64,000 nt of DNA, from NCBI RefSeq assembly GCF_004761975.1, contig NZ_RQII01000060.1:36582-100581 (forward strand), read 5' to 3'. A program made the position numbers and the translations under genes. The notes under the pieces are model-generated. The model searched no databases. It worked only from the letters and a program-made list of their open reading frames with translations, and was not told the DNA's origin. Source of the DNA: Planococcus koreensis (GTDB lineage Bacteria; Bacillota; Bacilli; Bacillales_A; Planococcaceae). Below, in pieces: positions 50,506 through 58,461 of the stretch (position 1 is the stretch's first letter; each line of letters begins with the position of its first letter).

Positions 50506-51174
50506 CTATTCGTAAATGTTCTGCCCCGTCTGTGCAAGCAGGGCGCTGCGGTCGGTGATGGTGATCTTGCCGCGTTTCTTGACAAGCCAGCCTTGTTCTT
50601 CGAAATGCTTCAAGACCCGGTTTAAATGCCGATAGCTCGTGCCGATCAGATCGGCCATGTCGACGAGCGAGGTGGAATCGAGCGTCGTTTTGTTCGGTGT
50701 CATTGCCAGTAAATAACTCGCAACCCGGACATCCACCGTGTAAAGCAGGTTGAAGTTCATGGCATGCGATTTGATTTCGAATTTTCGGGTGATCGATTCG
50801 AGCAGAAATTGCAGCCATTCGGCGTTGCCGGCCATTTCGCTTTCCAGCACCTCGTATGGAATGCGGATGACGGTCGTCGCGGTGACGGTTTCGACGGTAT
50901 TGATCAGCTGGCATTTCCGAACGTATTCAACATCGCCGACAAAATCAAAAGGGGATTTGAATGCTACAATAAGGCGCTTGCCTTCAGGCGACAACATTGA
51001 AATTTTCAACTTTCCTTCGGCCAGCAAATACAGGGCATGGGCTTCTTCGCCTTGTGCAAAAAGTTGGCTGCCACTGGCGAACGTTTCCAGCCGCATCGTT
51101 TTTTTGACACTCTCCGGAAACATGGTGGCCAGCCCGAATTTCTCCAGATAGACTGCTATCACTTGTTTCTCCAT
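50506..51174 (-). CDS. Crp/Fnr family transcriptional regulator (YeiL-like)
   Basis: The 222-residue protein has a cyclic-nucleotide-binding-like beta barrel (ETFASGSQLFAQGEEAHALYLLAEGKLKISMLSPEGKRLIVAF, residues about 30-73) and a C-terminal helix-turn-helix (STSLVDMADLIGTSYRHLNRVLKHFEEQGWLVKKRGKITITD). There is no Fnr-type Cys cluster. It is located between two DUF606 transporter genes on the same strand with gaps of 12 bases, so it is in their operon and probably controls it. Confidence 0.87.
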   Translation of the reverse strand: MEKQVIAVYLEKFGLATMFPESVKKTMRLETFASGSQLFAQGEEAHALYLLAEGKLKISMLSPEGKRLIVAFKSPFDFVGDVEYVRKCQLINTVETVTATTVIRIPYEVLESEMAGNAEWLQFLLESITRKFEIKSHAMNFNLLYTVDVRVASYLLAMTPNKTTLDSTSLVDMADLIGTSYRHLNRVLKHFEEQGWLVKKRGKITITDRSALLAQTGQNIYE

Positions 51175-51186
51175 CCCGTCACTCCT

Positions 51187-51612
51187 TTACCATTTCAAGA
51201 CAATAACACCCGCAATCATCAACGCAACGCCAAGGATCTGGCTGCGGCCAATATTCTTTTTCGGCATATCCAGCCAGCCTTTTGTGTCGATTACTACAGC
51301 GGTAATCAGCTGTGCAATCAAAAACAAGCCGATTGTCAGTGTGACGCCCATGCGGTGGACCGCTGTCATATTGCTGAACAGCACGATTGCCGCCAACATC
51401 CCGCCGGATGCATAAAGCGGAGGCACCTGCGGCAAGTTCCGGTACGAGCGGTCTTTCAGCGCCAAGACGATTGCCAGCGCCAGGACGAATCCGGTGAATT
51501 GCGTCATCGTCGCTGCTTGCCATGTGCCGATTCCATTGCTGATGGCGGCGTTCGCAACACTTTGGAAGGTCAGAAAAAAACCTCCTGCCAATGCGAATAA
51601 AATGCCTTTCAT
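51187..51612 (-). CDS. DMT family (YdcZ/DUF606) transporter subunit
   Basis: ATG at 51612 fits AAAGGAGC; GTG 51619-51621 is too close to the site. The 141-residue protein has five membrane helices (MKGILFALAGGFFLTFQSVANAAISNGIGTWQAATMTQF... VHRMGVTLTIGLFLIAQLITAVVID... GVALMIAGVIVLKW). It is the first gene of a three-gene operon with the regulator and a second DUF606 half. The two halves differ clearly in sequence, which suggests a heterodimer rather than a recent duplication. Confidence 0.83.
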   Translation of the reverse strand: MKGILFALAGGFFLTFQSVANAAISNGIGTWQAATMTQFTGFVLALAIVLALKDRSYRNLPQVPPLYASGGMLAAIVLFSNMTAVHRMGVTLTIGLFLIAQLITAVVIDTKGWLDMPKKNIGRSQILGVALMIAGVIVLKW

Positions 51613-51750
51613 GGCTTTCACGCTCCTTTTTTCTTTACTTTAAAGCTTATCTGCAAAGCTCAAAAGGACTTATGTCCCATTATTATTCCGCTCTTGCCTC
51701 CGCATGTCCAGCCCAACTGGAAAAGAATGAAAAAATTTTTAGAAGATAGA

Positions 51751-51772
51751 ATTTTCACTCAATTTTCACTTA
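51751..51772 (+). repeat. Two direct 11-bp repeats (ATTTTCACTyA)
   Basis: ATTTTCACTCA and ATTTTCACTTA follow each other directly, one helical turn apart, about 105 bases before the FemAB-like gene. Tandem 11-bp repeats are a common binding pattern of OmpR/PhoP-type response regulators. Only the spacing supports this. Confidence 0.35.
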
Positions 51773-51876
51773 AGGATTGTAGAATGGAAAAAAGCGCGAC
51801 GCCTGGCATAAAAAATGCGGAAATAGGCGCGCACAGTGGAAATTTAGACAAATGACGAGAGAAGCGGGGCTATGAT

Positions 51877-52890
51877 ATGGCAGACATCTACTTTGACGAA
51901 CGCTACGGGCGTTTATTCGAAAAAATTGAAGCGGGGCATTTTGAGGTATTCGAATTTCAGCATGAGTCCGGTGCGATCCGGCATTCGTTCATCAAGCGTG
52001 AAATTCCTGTGCCGCTGGCTGGGCGGCAATATTATGATCTCGTGACGCCATACGGCTATGGCGGCCCGCAAATCCTGCACTGTGCAGAAGGCAAAAAAGA
52101 GGAATTGGTGCAGGCGTTTGAACGGGTGTTTCAGCGTTATTGCGCCGACAACGATGTTGTCAGCGAGTTCGTACGCTTCCATCCTGTGCTCCAAAATGCG
52201 CAAGACTTTCTGAAGTGCTACGATGCGGTGTATTTGCGCGATACCGTGGGGACGAACCTGGAAGACGGCGAGGCGTCCATCGACTTGGAATTCTCCAAAT
52301 CGACGCGCAAGAACATCCGACAGGCGCTGAAGGCCGGTGTTGAATACCGCACTGTGCTAAATCCGCAGGACTTGAGTGCATTCAAGCGCATTTATTACGC
52401 AACAATGGAACGCAACCAAGCCGATTCGTTTTATTATTTCGGCGATGATTATTTTGAGGACTTGATGGCGCTGTTGGGCGGCAACGTGTTATTGGTTGAA
52501 GTGCTCTACAACGGGCAAGTCATCGGAGCAGGATTGAATTTCATTTACGGAAAGTTGGCGCATACGCATTTGTCAGGCACGCTTGCGGAGTTCAACCACC
52601 TGTCGGCAGCATCGGTGTTGAATTATGCGCTGGCTTTATGGGGAATTGAGCACGATGTGGCATTGATCCACGGCGGTGGAGGCCGGTCGAACAGCCCGGA
52701 CGACAGCCTTTATCTTTTCAAAAAACAATTCGGCAGACAGACTGCTTTTAAATTTTACACCGGAAGAAAAATATGGAATAAAGCAGTTTATCACGAATTA
52801 TGCGAACGGCTGGAGGCTGGAGGAAAACCGGAATTTTTCCCGGCATACCGTTCCGAGCCGGTGCGTCCGCAAGAACTTAACCGGGTATGA
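51877..52890 (+). CDS. FemAB/GNAT-like aminoacyltransferase-type protein
   Basis: ATG 51877 follows GAAGCGGGGC. The 337-residue protein has the double-GNAT layout of the FemAB group and the C-terminal BioF2-like acetyltransferase domain: IDLEFSKSTRKNIRQALKAGVEYR (residues about 132-155), VLLVEVLYNGQVIGAGLNFIYGKLAHTHLSGT (about 205-236) and ALIHGGGGRSNSPDDSLYLFKKQFGR near the end. Related proteins add amino acids to peptidoglycan side chains or other acceptors. It is cytoplasmic; the substrate is not predictable. Confidence 0.8.
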   Translation: MADIYFDERYGRLFEKIEAGHFEVFEFQHESGAIRHSFIKREIPVPLAGRQYYDLVTPYGYGGPQILHCAEGKKEELVQAFERVFQRYCADNDVVSEFVRFHPVLQNAQDFLKCYDAVYLRDTVGTNLEDGEASIDLEFSKSTRKNIRQALKAGVEYRTVLNPQDLSAFKRIYYATMERNQADSFYYFGDDYFEDLMALLGGNVLLVEVLYNGQVIGAGLNFIYGKLAHTHLSGTLAEFNHLSAASVLNYALALWGIEHDVALIHGGGGRSNSPDDSLYLFKKQFGRQTAFKFYTGRKIWNKAVYHELCERLEAGGKPEFFPAYRSEPVRPQELNRV

Positions 52891-52918
52891 ACAAATAATC
52901 AGCTGAAAGCAGAAAAAT

Positions 52919-52956
52919 AGCGCGGTGGGCATCCTGGGATGCTCACCGCGCTTATT
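52919..52956. terminator. Rho-independent terminator
   Basis: AGCGCGGTGGGCATCC and GGATGCTCACCGCGCT form a 16-bp stem with one mismatch, followed by TATTTATG on the plus strand and TATTTTTC on the minus strand. It serves both converging genes. Confidence 0.85.
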
Positions 52957-52967
52957 TATGTTGGAAA

Positions 52968-53744
52968 TTACTGAGCTGTATAACCGCCATCGATGACAAT
53001 CGTTTGGCCCGTGATGCTCTTCGCTTGTTCGCTTGCCAAGTAAATTGCGCAATCCGCAATTTCGCTGACCTCGAGCAGGCGTTTTTGCGGCACTAGCGGA
53101 AGCAGGACTTCAGCCAATACGTTTTCAATCGGTACATTGCGGGTCTTAGCCAAATCAGCCATTTGTCCGCGCACCAATGGTGTATCGACATAGCCCGGTG
53201 CAATTGCGTTTACCGTGATGCCGTGCTCTGCGCCTTCAAGGGCAGCAACTTTCGTCAAACCGATCACGCCGTGCTTCGCGCTATTGTATGCGGCTTTGCC
53301 GGCAAAGCCGATCAAGCCGTTGATTGATGAAATGTTGATGATGCGGCCGAATCCTTGCTCTTTCATGATCGGGAAAACCGTCTTCGTCAAGATGAACGGC
53401 GCCGTCAACATGATTTTCAGCATCAATTCGTATTTTTCTGTCGGGAATTCTTCGATTGGCGATACGTGCTGCAAGCCGGCGTTATTGATGACGATGTCGA
53501 CGCGGCCATAAGCTTTTTTCGTTTCCGCAACCAGGTTTTGAAGTTCCGCTTCGCTAGTTACATCCGCTTTGACGCCCATTGCTTCAAAGCCTGAATTTCT
53601 CAACGATTGAGCTGCTTCTTGCAAAACCTCGTCATTGATATCCGACAAGACGACTTTCGACCCTTTTTCCGCGAAATGCTTTCCGATTTCAAAACCGATG
53701 CCGCGTGCAGATCCTGTGATAATAACGACTTTTTGTTCTACCAT
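52968..53744 (-). CDS. 3-hydroxybutyrate dehydrogenase
   Basis: ATG at 53744 is preceded by GGAGGAATTTAAC. The 258-residue protein is an SDR with TGSARGIGFEIG (NAD loop), NNAGLQHVSPIEEFP, catalytic Ser in ISSINGLIGFAGK and Tyr-Lys in YNSAKHG. NAGLQHVSPIEEFP and LVPQKRLLEVSEIA are characteristic of D-3-hydroxybutyrate dehydrogenase. It oxidises 3-hydroxybutyrate to acetoacetate. The GntP permease gene just upstream (55 bases) on the same strand is the likely importer. Confidence 0.87.
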   Translation of the reverse strand: MVEQKVVIITGSARGIGFEIGKHFAEKGSKVVLSDINDEVLQEAAQSLRNSGFEAMGVKADVTSEAELQNLVAETKKAYGRVDIVINNAGLQHVSPIEEFPTEKYELMLKIMLTAPFILTKTVFPIMKEQGFGRIINISSINGLIGFAGKAAYNSAKHGVIGLTKVAALEGAEHGITVNAIAPGYVDTPLVRGQMADLAKTRNVPIENVLAEVLLPLVPQKRLLEVSEIADCAIYLASEQAKSITGQTIVIDGGYTAQ

Positions 53745-53798
53745 GTTAAATTCCTCCATTATTTTGTAATTTATTTTTTATTCGCGTTGTCAGGGGCA

Positions 53799-55085
53799 TT
53801 AGACCAAGCCGATGCCGCCCATGATGATGCCGGCGATAACAGCGATTGTCGGAATGACCAACGCTACGACGAAGACATCTTTATACGTTTCTTTATGCGT
53901 CAAGCCTGTGACCGCAAGCAAGGTCAATAACGCACCGTTGTTCGGCAGGATGGACGCGCCAGAAGCCACTGCGGCCATCCGGTGGAACACTTCCGGGTCA
54001 ATGCCGGTTGTCTGCGACAAATTATAGAACGTATCGCCGAGCGTGCTGAGCGCGATGCCCATGCCGCCTGAAGCGGATCCCGTGATCATCGCCATGATCT
54101 GGATTGCTAAAGATTGTGCGACCAATGGGTTGTCCGATACGTTGAGCAGCCATTCGGTGATGTTGTCGAATGCCGGAACAATCGCGATGACGGCTCCAAA
54201 ACCGACAGCGGCACTGGTGTTGAGAATGGCCATGACAGAGCCCTTCGCGCCTTCATTGATCGAGAAGACGAACTTCTTGTAATCTTTCGCGTTGATCAGC
54301 ATGATGCTGACGACGCCGAGAATCAAGGCATAAATCGGTTCTAATTTCACAACGTTCAGCAGCACGACGACGACAATCAGTGGAACCAATGATAGGAGCC
54401 AGTTCGGTGTTGAAGCCGCTTCATCCGAAGTCGATGCGCCGGCTTTTTCCTGTTGGACGAAGCCTTCGCCTTTAGCAGACAATTTTTTCTCGCGGTAAGC
54501 CAACCAGGCATAGCCGCCAACCGCCATGATCAACGTGGTGACAATTCCGATGACCGGCCCTGCGGTCGGCGTCGTATTGTAATAATCCATTGGGATCAAG
54601 TTTTGGATCTGCGGCGTTCCGGGCATCGACGTCATCGTAAACGTGAAGGCACCAAGTGCAAACGTGGGCACCAGCAATTTACGGGTGACATTGGCTTCCC
54701 GGAACAGCTCAAGCGCAATCGGGTAGACCGCGAAGACGACAACAAACAAAGAGACGCCTCCGTAGGTCAGTAAAGCCGATGCGATGAGGACGCCCAAAAT
54801 CGCGCGTTTGCCCCCAATCAGCTGGGTGACTTTCTTGGCAACGGCCCTCGCCGCGCCTGTTTCTTCCATCAACTTTCCGAATACTGCACCAAGCAGGAAG
54901 ATCGGGAACCACTTTTTAACGAATCCCACTAAACCTTCCATGTAAGTATCCGTATATGCCGTGTAGACATCGAGTCCGCTTAGGAGCGCGACGACGCCGG
55001 CTGCTAATGGAGCAACCCAAATAATCGACCATCCCAGATAGGCGAGTGCCAATAACAGGATCAATCCAATAAGAATGCTTAACAT
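53799..55085 (-). CDS. GntP family permease
   Basis: ATG at 55085 follows AAGAGGTGAGT. The 428-residue protein has about twelve membrane helices and the GntP-family features GKLMEETGAARAVAKKVTQLIGGKRAILGVLIASALLTYGGVSLFVVVFAVYPIA and TGSASGGMGIALSTLGDTFYN. Together with the 3-hydroxybutyrate dehydrogenase gene it forms a catabolic unit, so a hydroxybutyrate importer is more likely than a gluconate one. A paralogue is divergently transcribed 370 bases away. Confidence 0.87.
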   Translation of the reverse strand: MLSILIGLILLLALAYLGWSIIWVAPLAAGVVALLSGLDVYTAYTDTYMEGLVGFVKKWFPIFLLGAVFGKLMEETGAARAVAKKVTQLIGGKRAILGVLIASALLTYGGVSLFVVVFAVYPIALELFREANVTRKLLVPTFALGAFTFTMTSMPGTPQIQNLIPMDYYNTTPTAGPVIGIVTTLIMAVGGYAWLAYREKKLSAKGEGFVQQEKAGASTSDEAASTPNWLLSLVPLIVVVVLLNVVKLEPIYALILGVVSIMLINAKDYKKFVFSINEGAKGSVMAILNTSAAVGFGAVIAIVPAFDNITEWLLNVSDNPLVAQSLAIQIMAMITGSASGGMGIALSTLGDTFYNLSQTTGIDPEVFHRMAAVASGASILPNNGALLTLLAVTGLTHKETYKDVFVVALVIPTIAVIAGIIMGGIGLV

Positions 55086-55454
55086 ATGTACTCACCTCTT
55101 TTCCAATCCATAAAATTCCCTTTACTTTAGTAAAGCAATGCTCATTATACAGGAATAAAGATATATTGAAATAGATATTGCTTAGCGTAATAAATAATAA
55201 ATTATTTCGATATTTTCATTTTTTCTTGTAATTTTATTAAAAATGCTCTTTAATTAAGCTTCTGTAGGAAAGACTGAAAGCGGTTATGTATTATTTTGCT
55301 TGCGGACATGAAATGTTTTTGAAATAAATGTTATTTTAGAATTATTTAATTAAGCTAAAAATGCAACGATTCAAAAACATTCAAAATTTGTCCGGTAAGC
55401 GGCTGCGTTCATTTGCTTCTTATTGGAGTTCTGCATTATTTTGGAGGGAAACTG
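55086..55454. promoter_or_regulatory. Control region between two divergent GntP genes
   Basis: This 370-base AT-rich gap holds no gene and must contain both promoters. TGAAAGCGGTTATG (55274-55287) resembles a cre site but differs at the two last conserved positions. No sigma-54 type element with correct spacing was found. Confidence 0.4.
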
Positions 55455-56885
55455 ATGGATTTATTGATTATTCTTTTGTCGCTGGGGCTGTTGATGTTCG
55501 CTGCCTATCGAGGCTATTCGGTGATTTTGTTCGCGCCGCTTTGTGCGCTGCTGGCGGTCTTCCTGATCGATCCAGGCAACATCCTGCCGTTTTACTCGGG
55601 TGTTTTCATGGAGAAGATGGTCGGCTTTATCAAGCTGTACTTCCCGGTCTTTTTGCTGGGCGCCATTTTCGGCAAAATCATTGAAATGTCCGGCATCGCG
55701 GAATCGATCGCCAAGACGATTGTGCGCTTGATCGGTGCCAAACAGGCGATGCTCGCCATTGTCATTCTCGGGGCGATTCTGACGTATAGCGGCGTCTCTT
55801 TGTTTGTCGCTGTTTTCGCGATTTACCCATTCGCTGTGCAATTATTCAAGCAAGCGGATATTCCGAAGCGCCTCATGCCAGCAACGATTGCGCTCGGGGC
55901 ATTCACGTTCACGATGGACGCGCTGCCGGGCTCGCCGCAAATCCAGAACGTCATTCCGACATCGTTCTTCGGCACGGATATCTACGCCGCGCCGATTCTC
56001 GGCATCATCGGTGGAGCGGTCGTATTGTTCACGGGCTTAAGTTATCTTGAGTTCAGGCGCAGACAGGCGAAAAAAGCAGGAGAAGGCTATAGCGGCTTCG
56101 CAACCGATGCACCGCGTGTCGATACGCACGGCAAAGAAGAAGATGCCAGCTTAGCGCTGTCCTCAAACCAATCGTTATTCAAGCAGATTTTCGCTTTCGT
56201 GCCGCTCATTTTGGTAGCGGTCATGAACAATTATCTGGTGAAAGCAATCCCGGGCTGGTACCCGAACGGCTTCGACTTCGCCGCTATGGGGCTCGACAGC
56301 TATTCGATCGATGTCTCGGCGAACGTTGCCATCTGGGCCGTTGAAATTGCACTCGTTGCCGGCATTCTTGCTGCGCTTGCCTTCGATTGGAAGCGGGTCA
56401 CAGCGAACATGAAAGAAGGGCTCAACACGAGCATCAACGGTTCGTTATTGGCCGTCATGAATACGGCGTCCGAATACGGCTTCGGCGGCATCATCGCAGC
56501 CCTTCCCGGCTTCGCGAAAATCAGCGCCGGCATATCCGGCACATTCACCAATCCGCTGGTCAACGGCGCCGTTACGACAAGCGCCTTGGCTGGCATCACG
56601 GGATCCGCTTCCGGCGGCATGGGCATCGCGCTCAGCGCCATGGGCGACCAATTCAACCAAGCCATTGCTGCGGCCAACATTCCGCCGGAAGTCATGCACC
56701 GCGTCGTCGCGATGGCGTCCGGCGGCATGGACACCTTGCCGCATAACGGCGCGGTCATCACGCTGCTTGCGGTGACCGGCCTGACGCACAAGCAATCATA
56801 TGGAGATATTTTCGTGATCACGATCATCAAGACATTGGCGGTGTTCGTCGTCATCGCGGTTTATACCTTGTTTGGGATTGTCTAG
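55455..56885 (+). CDS. GntP family permease, second paralogue
   Basis: ATG 55455 follows TTGGAGGGAA. The 476-residue protein shares with the divergent neighbour the segments GKIIEMSGIAESIAKTIVRLIGAKQAMLAIVILGAILTYSGVSLFVAVFAIYPFA, FTFTMDALPGSPQIQNVIPTSFFGT and ITGSASGGMGIALSAMGDQFNQ. It is longer by a loop after the seventh helix (NYLVKAIPGWYPNGFDFAAMGLDSYSID). Substrate unknown; a related hydroxy acid is likely. Followed by a terminator. Confidence 0.87.
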   Translation: MDLLIILLSLGLLMFAAYRGYSVILFAPLCALLAVFLIDPGNILPFYSGVFMEKMVGFIKLYFPVFLLGAIFGKIIEMSGIAESIAKTIVRLIGAKQAMLAIVILGAILTYSGVSLFVAVFAIYPFAVQLFKQADIPKRLMPATIALGAFTFTMDALPGSPQIQNVIPTSFFGTDIYAAPILGIIGGAVVLFTGLSYLEFRRRQAKKAGEGYSGFATDAPRVDTHGKEEDASLALSSNQSLFKQIFAFVPLILVAVMNNYLVKAIPGWYPNGFDFAAMGLDSYSIDVSANVAIWAVEIALVAGILAALAFDWKRVTANMKEGLNTSINGSLLAVMNTASEYGFGGIIAALPGFAKISAGISGTFTNPLVNGAVTTSALAGITGSASGGMGIALSAMGDQFNQAIAAANIPPEVMHRVVAMASGGMDTLPHNGAVITLLAVTGLTHKQSYGDIFVITIIKTLAVFVVIAVYTLFGIV

Positions 56886-56904
56886 GTAATAGAAGGAAAT
56901 TAAA

Positions 56905-56945
56905 AAACAGGACACGGCAAAATCATGCCGTGTCCTGTTTTTTTG
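56905..56945 (+). terminator. Rho-independent terminator
   Basis: AACAGGACACGGCA and TGCCGTGTCCTGTT form a 14-bp perfect stem, followed by TTTTTTG. Confidence 0.9.
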
Positions 56946-57074
56946 ACGTCATTTTGCGGTTCTGGTAAAAACCATGCGGTGTTTAGGTTTCGGGCAAAAC
57001 GGTTATTGATTAAGAACAAGTGTTCGTATATGCTGAAGGTAATGGCAGCGAACGATGAGAAAGAAGGGGTTCAT

Positions 57075-58355
57075 ATGTATGAAGAGATGGAGCGGCGGCC
57101 AATCATTTGCATCGATATGCGCAGCTTTTATGCGAGCTGCGCGGCAGTAGACCTTGGCTTGGATCCAATGACGGCGTGCATCGCAGTCATCGGCAACCAG
57201 GAACGGCGGGGCAGTGTGGTGCTGGCCGCATCGCCAGTGCTGAAACGGGATTTCGGGGTGCGCACGGGCACGCGGCTGTTTGAGATTCCGGATGACCCGC
57301 GCATCCAGAAAATCGAGCCGAAGATGGGCTTTTTCTTGAAAGTATCGATGGAAATCACCAAGCTTCTGGCGCAATATGTGCCGTCGGAAGCAATCCATGT
57401 CTACAGCGTCGATGAAAGCTTCGTCGACCTCACCGGCACGGAAAAGCTATGGGGCACACCGGAGACGCTTATTGCCCGCATCCAGGACGACATCATCCGG
57501 CAGTTTTCACTGCCGTCGGCGATCGGCATGGGACCGAATATGCTGCTGGCAAAACTGGCGCTCGACCTGGATGCGAAAAAGACGGGATTTGCGCATTGGA
57601 CATTCGAAGACGTAGAGGCGAAGCTTTGGCCGGTCACGCCGCTCAGCAAGATGTGGGGAATCGGCTCGCGCTTGGAAAATACATTGAACGGCATGGGCAT
57701 CTTTTCGGTCGGCGATTTGGCGCGTGCGGAGCTTACGAACCTCGAAGACGTGTTCGGCATTGTCGGCAACCAGCTTTACCACCATGCCTGGGGCATCGAT
57801 CTGTCTGAGCTTGGTGCACCGCTCGTCGAAGGGCAGGTCAGCTATGGAAAAGGGCAGATTCTGTACCGCGATTACACGACCGTCGAAGAGATTTCCGCGG
57901 TGCTGCTGGAAATGGCGGAAGACGTGGCGATGCGCGCCCGCACCGCAGGCAAAGCTGGCCGTACGGTGACGCTCGCGGTCGGCTACAGCAAGCACGCGTT
58001 CGGCGGCGGCTTTAACCGAGCGCTGACGATCGAAGAAGCAACGAACGACACGCTGAAATTATACCGGGCGTGCCAGAAGCTATTGAATGAATTTTATATC
58101 GGGCGCCCCGTACGCCGTTTGTCCATCACGCTCGGCAAATTGGAAGACGAAACGTCGATGCAGCTGAGCTTGTTCGAGCAGCGCAAATGGCAGACGCGGC
58201 GCTTGGGCGGCGCGATGGACCAGCTGCGCCAGAAATACGGCTCGACTGCGGTGCTGCGCGCGGTGTCGTATACGGAAGCGGGCACTGCACGGGAACGCGC
58301 GAAACTGATCGGCGGCCACAAGGCGGACGGCAATCCGTTTACGCCAGAAGGCTGA
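57075..58355 (+). CDS. Y-family DNA polymerase (UvrX/YqjW type)
   Basis: ATG 57075 follows AAGAAGGGG; upstream in-frame sequence overlaps the terminator. The 426-residue protein has the Y-family catalytic acidic residues Asp14 (ICIDMRSFYA) and Asp113-Glu114 (YSVDESFVDL), the helix-hairpin-helix region WGIGSRLENTLNGMGIFSVGDLA, a little finger domain, and a beta-clamp-binding motif QLSLF (363-367). The ending RERAKLIGGHKA is typical of the YqjW/UvrX branch rather than DinB. It performs translesion synthesis. No LexA box was identified. Confidence 0.88.
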   Translation: MYEEMERRPIICIDMRSFYASCAAVDLGLDPMTACIAVIGNQERRGSVVLAASPVLKRDFGVRTGTRLFEIPDDPRIQKIEPKMGFFLKVSMEITKLLAQYVPSEAIHVYSVDESFVDLTGTEKLWGTPETLIARIQDDIIRQFSLPSAIGMGPNMLLAKLALDLDAKKTGFAHWTFEDVEAKLWPVTPLSKMWGIGSRLENTLNGMGIFSVGDLARAELTNLEDVFGIVGNQLYHHAWGIDLSELGAPLVEGQVSYGKGQILYRDYTTVEEISAVLLEMAEDVAMRARTAGKAGRTVTLAVGYSKHAFGGGFNRALTIEEATNDTLKLYRACQKLLNEFYIGRPVRRLSITLGKLEDETSMQLSLFEQRKWQTRRLGGAMDQLRQKYGSTAVLRAVSYTEAGTARERAKLIGGHKADGNPFTPEG

Positions 58356-58461
58356 TTTATTTCAAAAACCGAATTATTTTCTCCTCTTGCTGAATGATTT
58401 TTGCTAGAATAAAAAAGATTGAATAGACACAATACATACATTACAGCAAGGGGAAAAGAAC

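Noticed and set aside
56925..57074. A 50-codon N-terminal extension of the Y-family polymerase
   Set aside because: It would start inside the preceding terminator; ATG 57075 has a ribosome binding site and begins at the conserved catalytic region.
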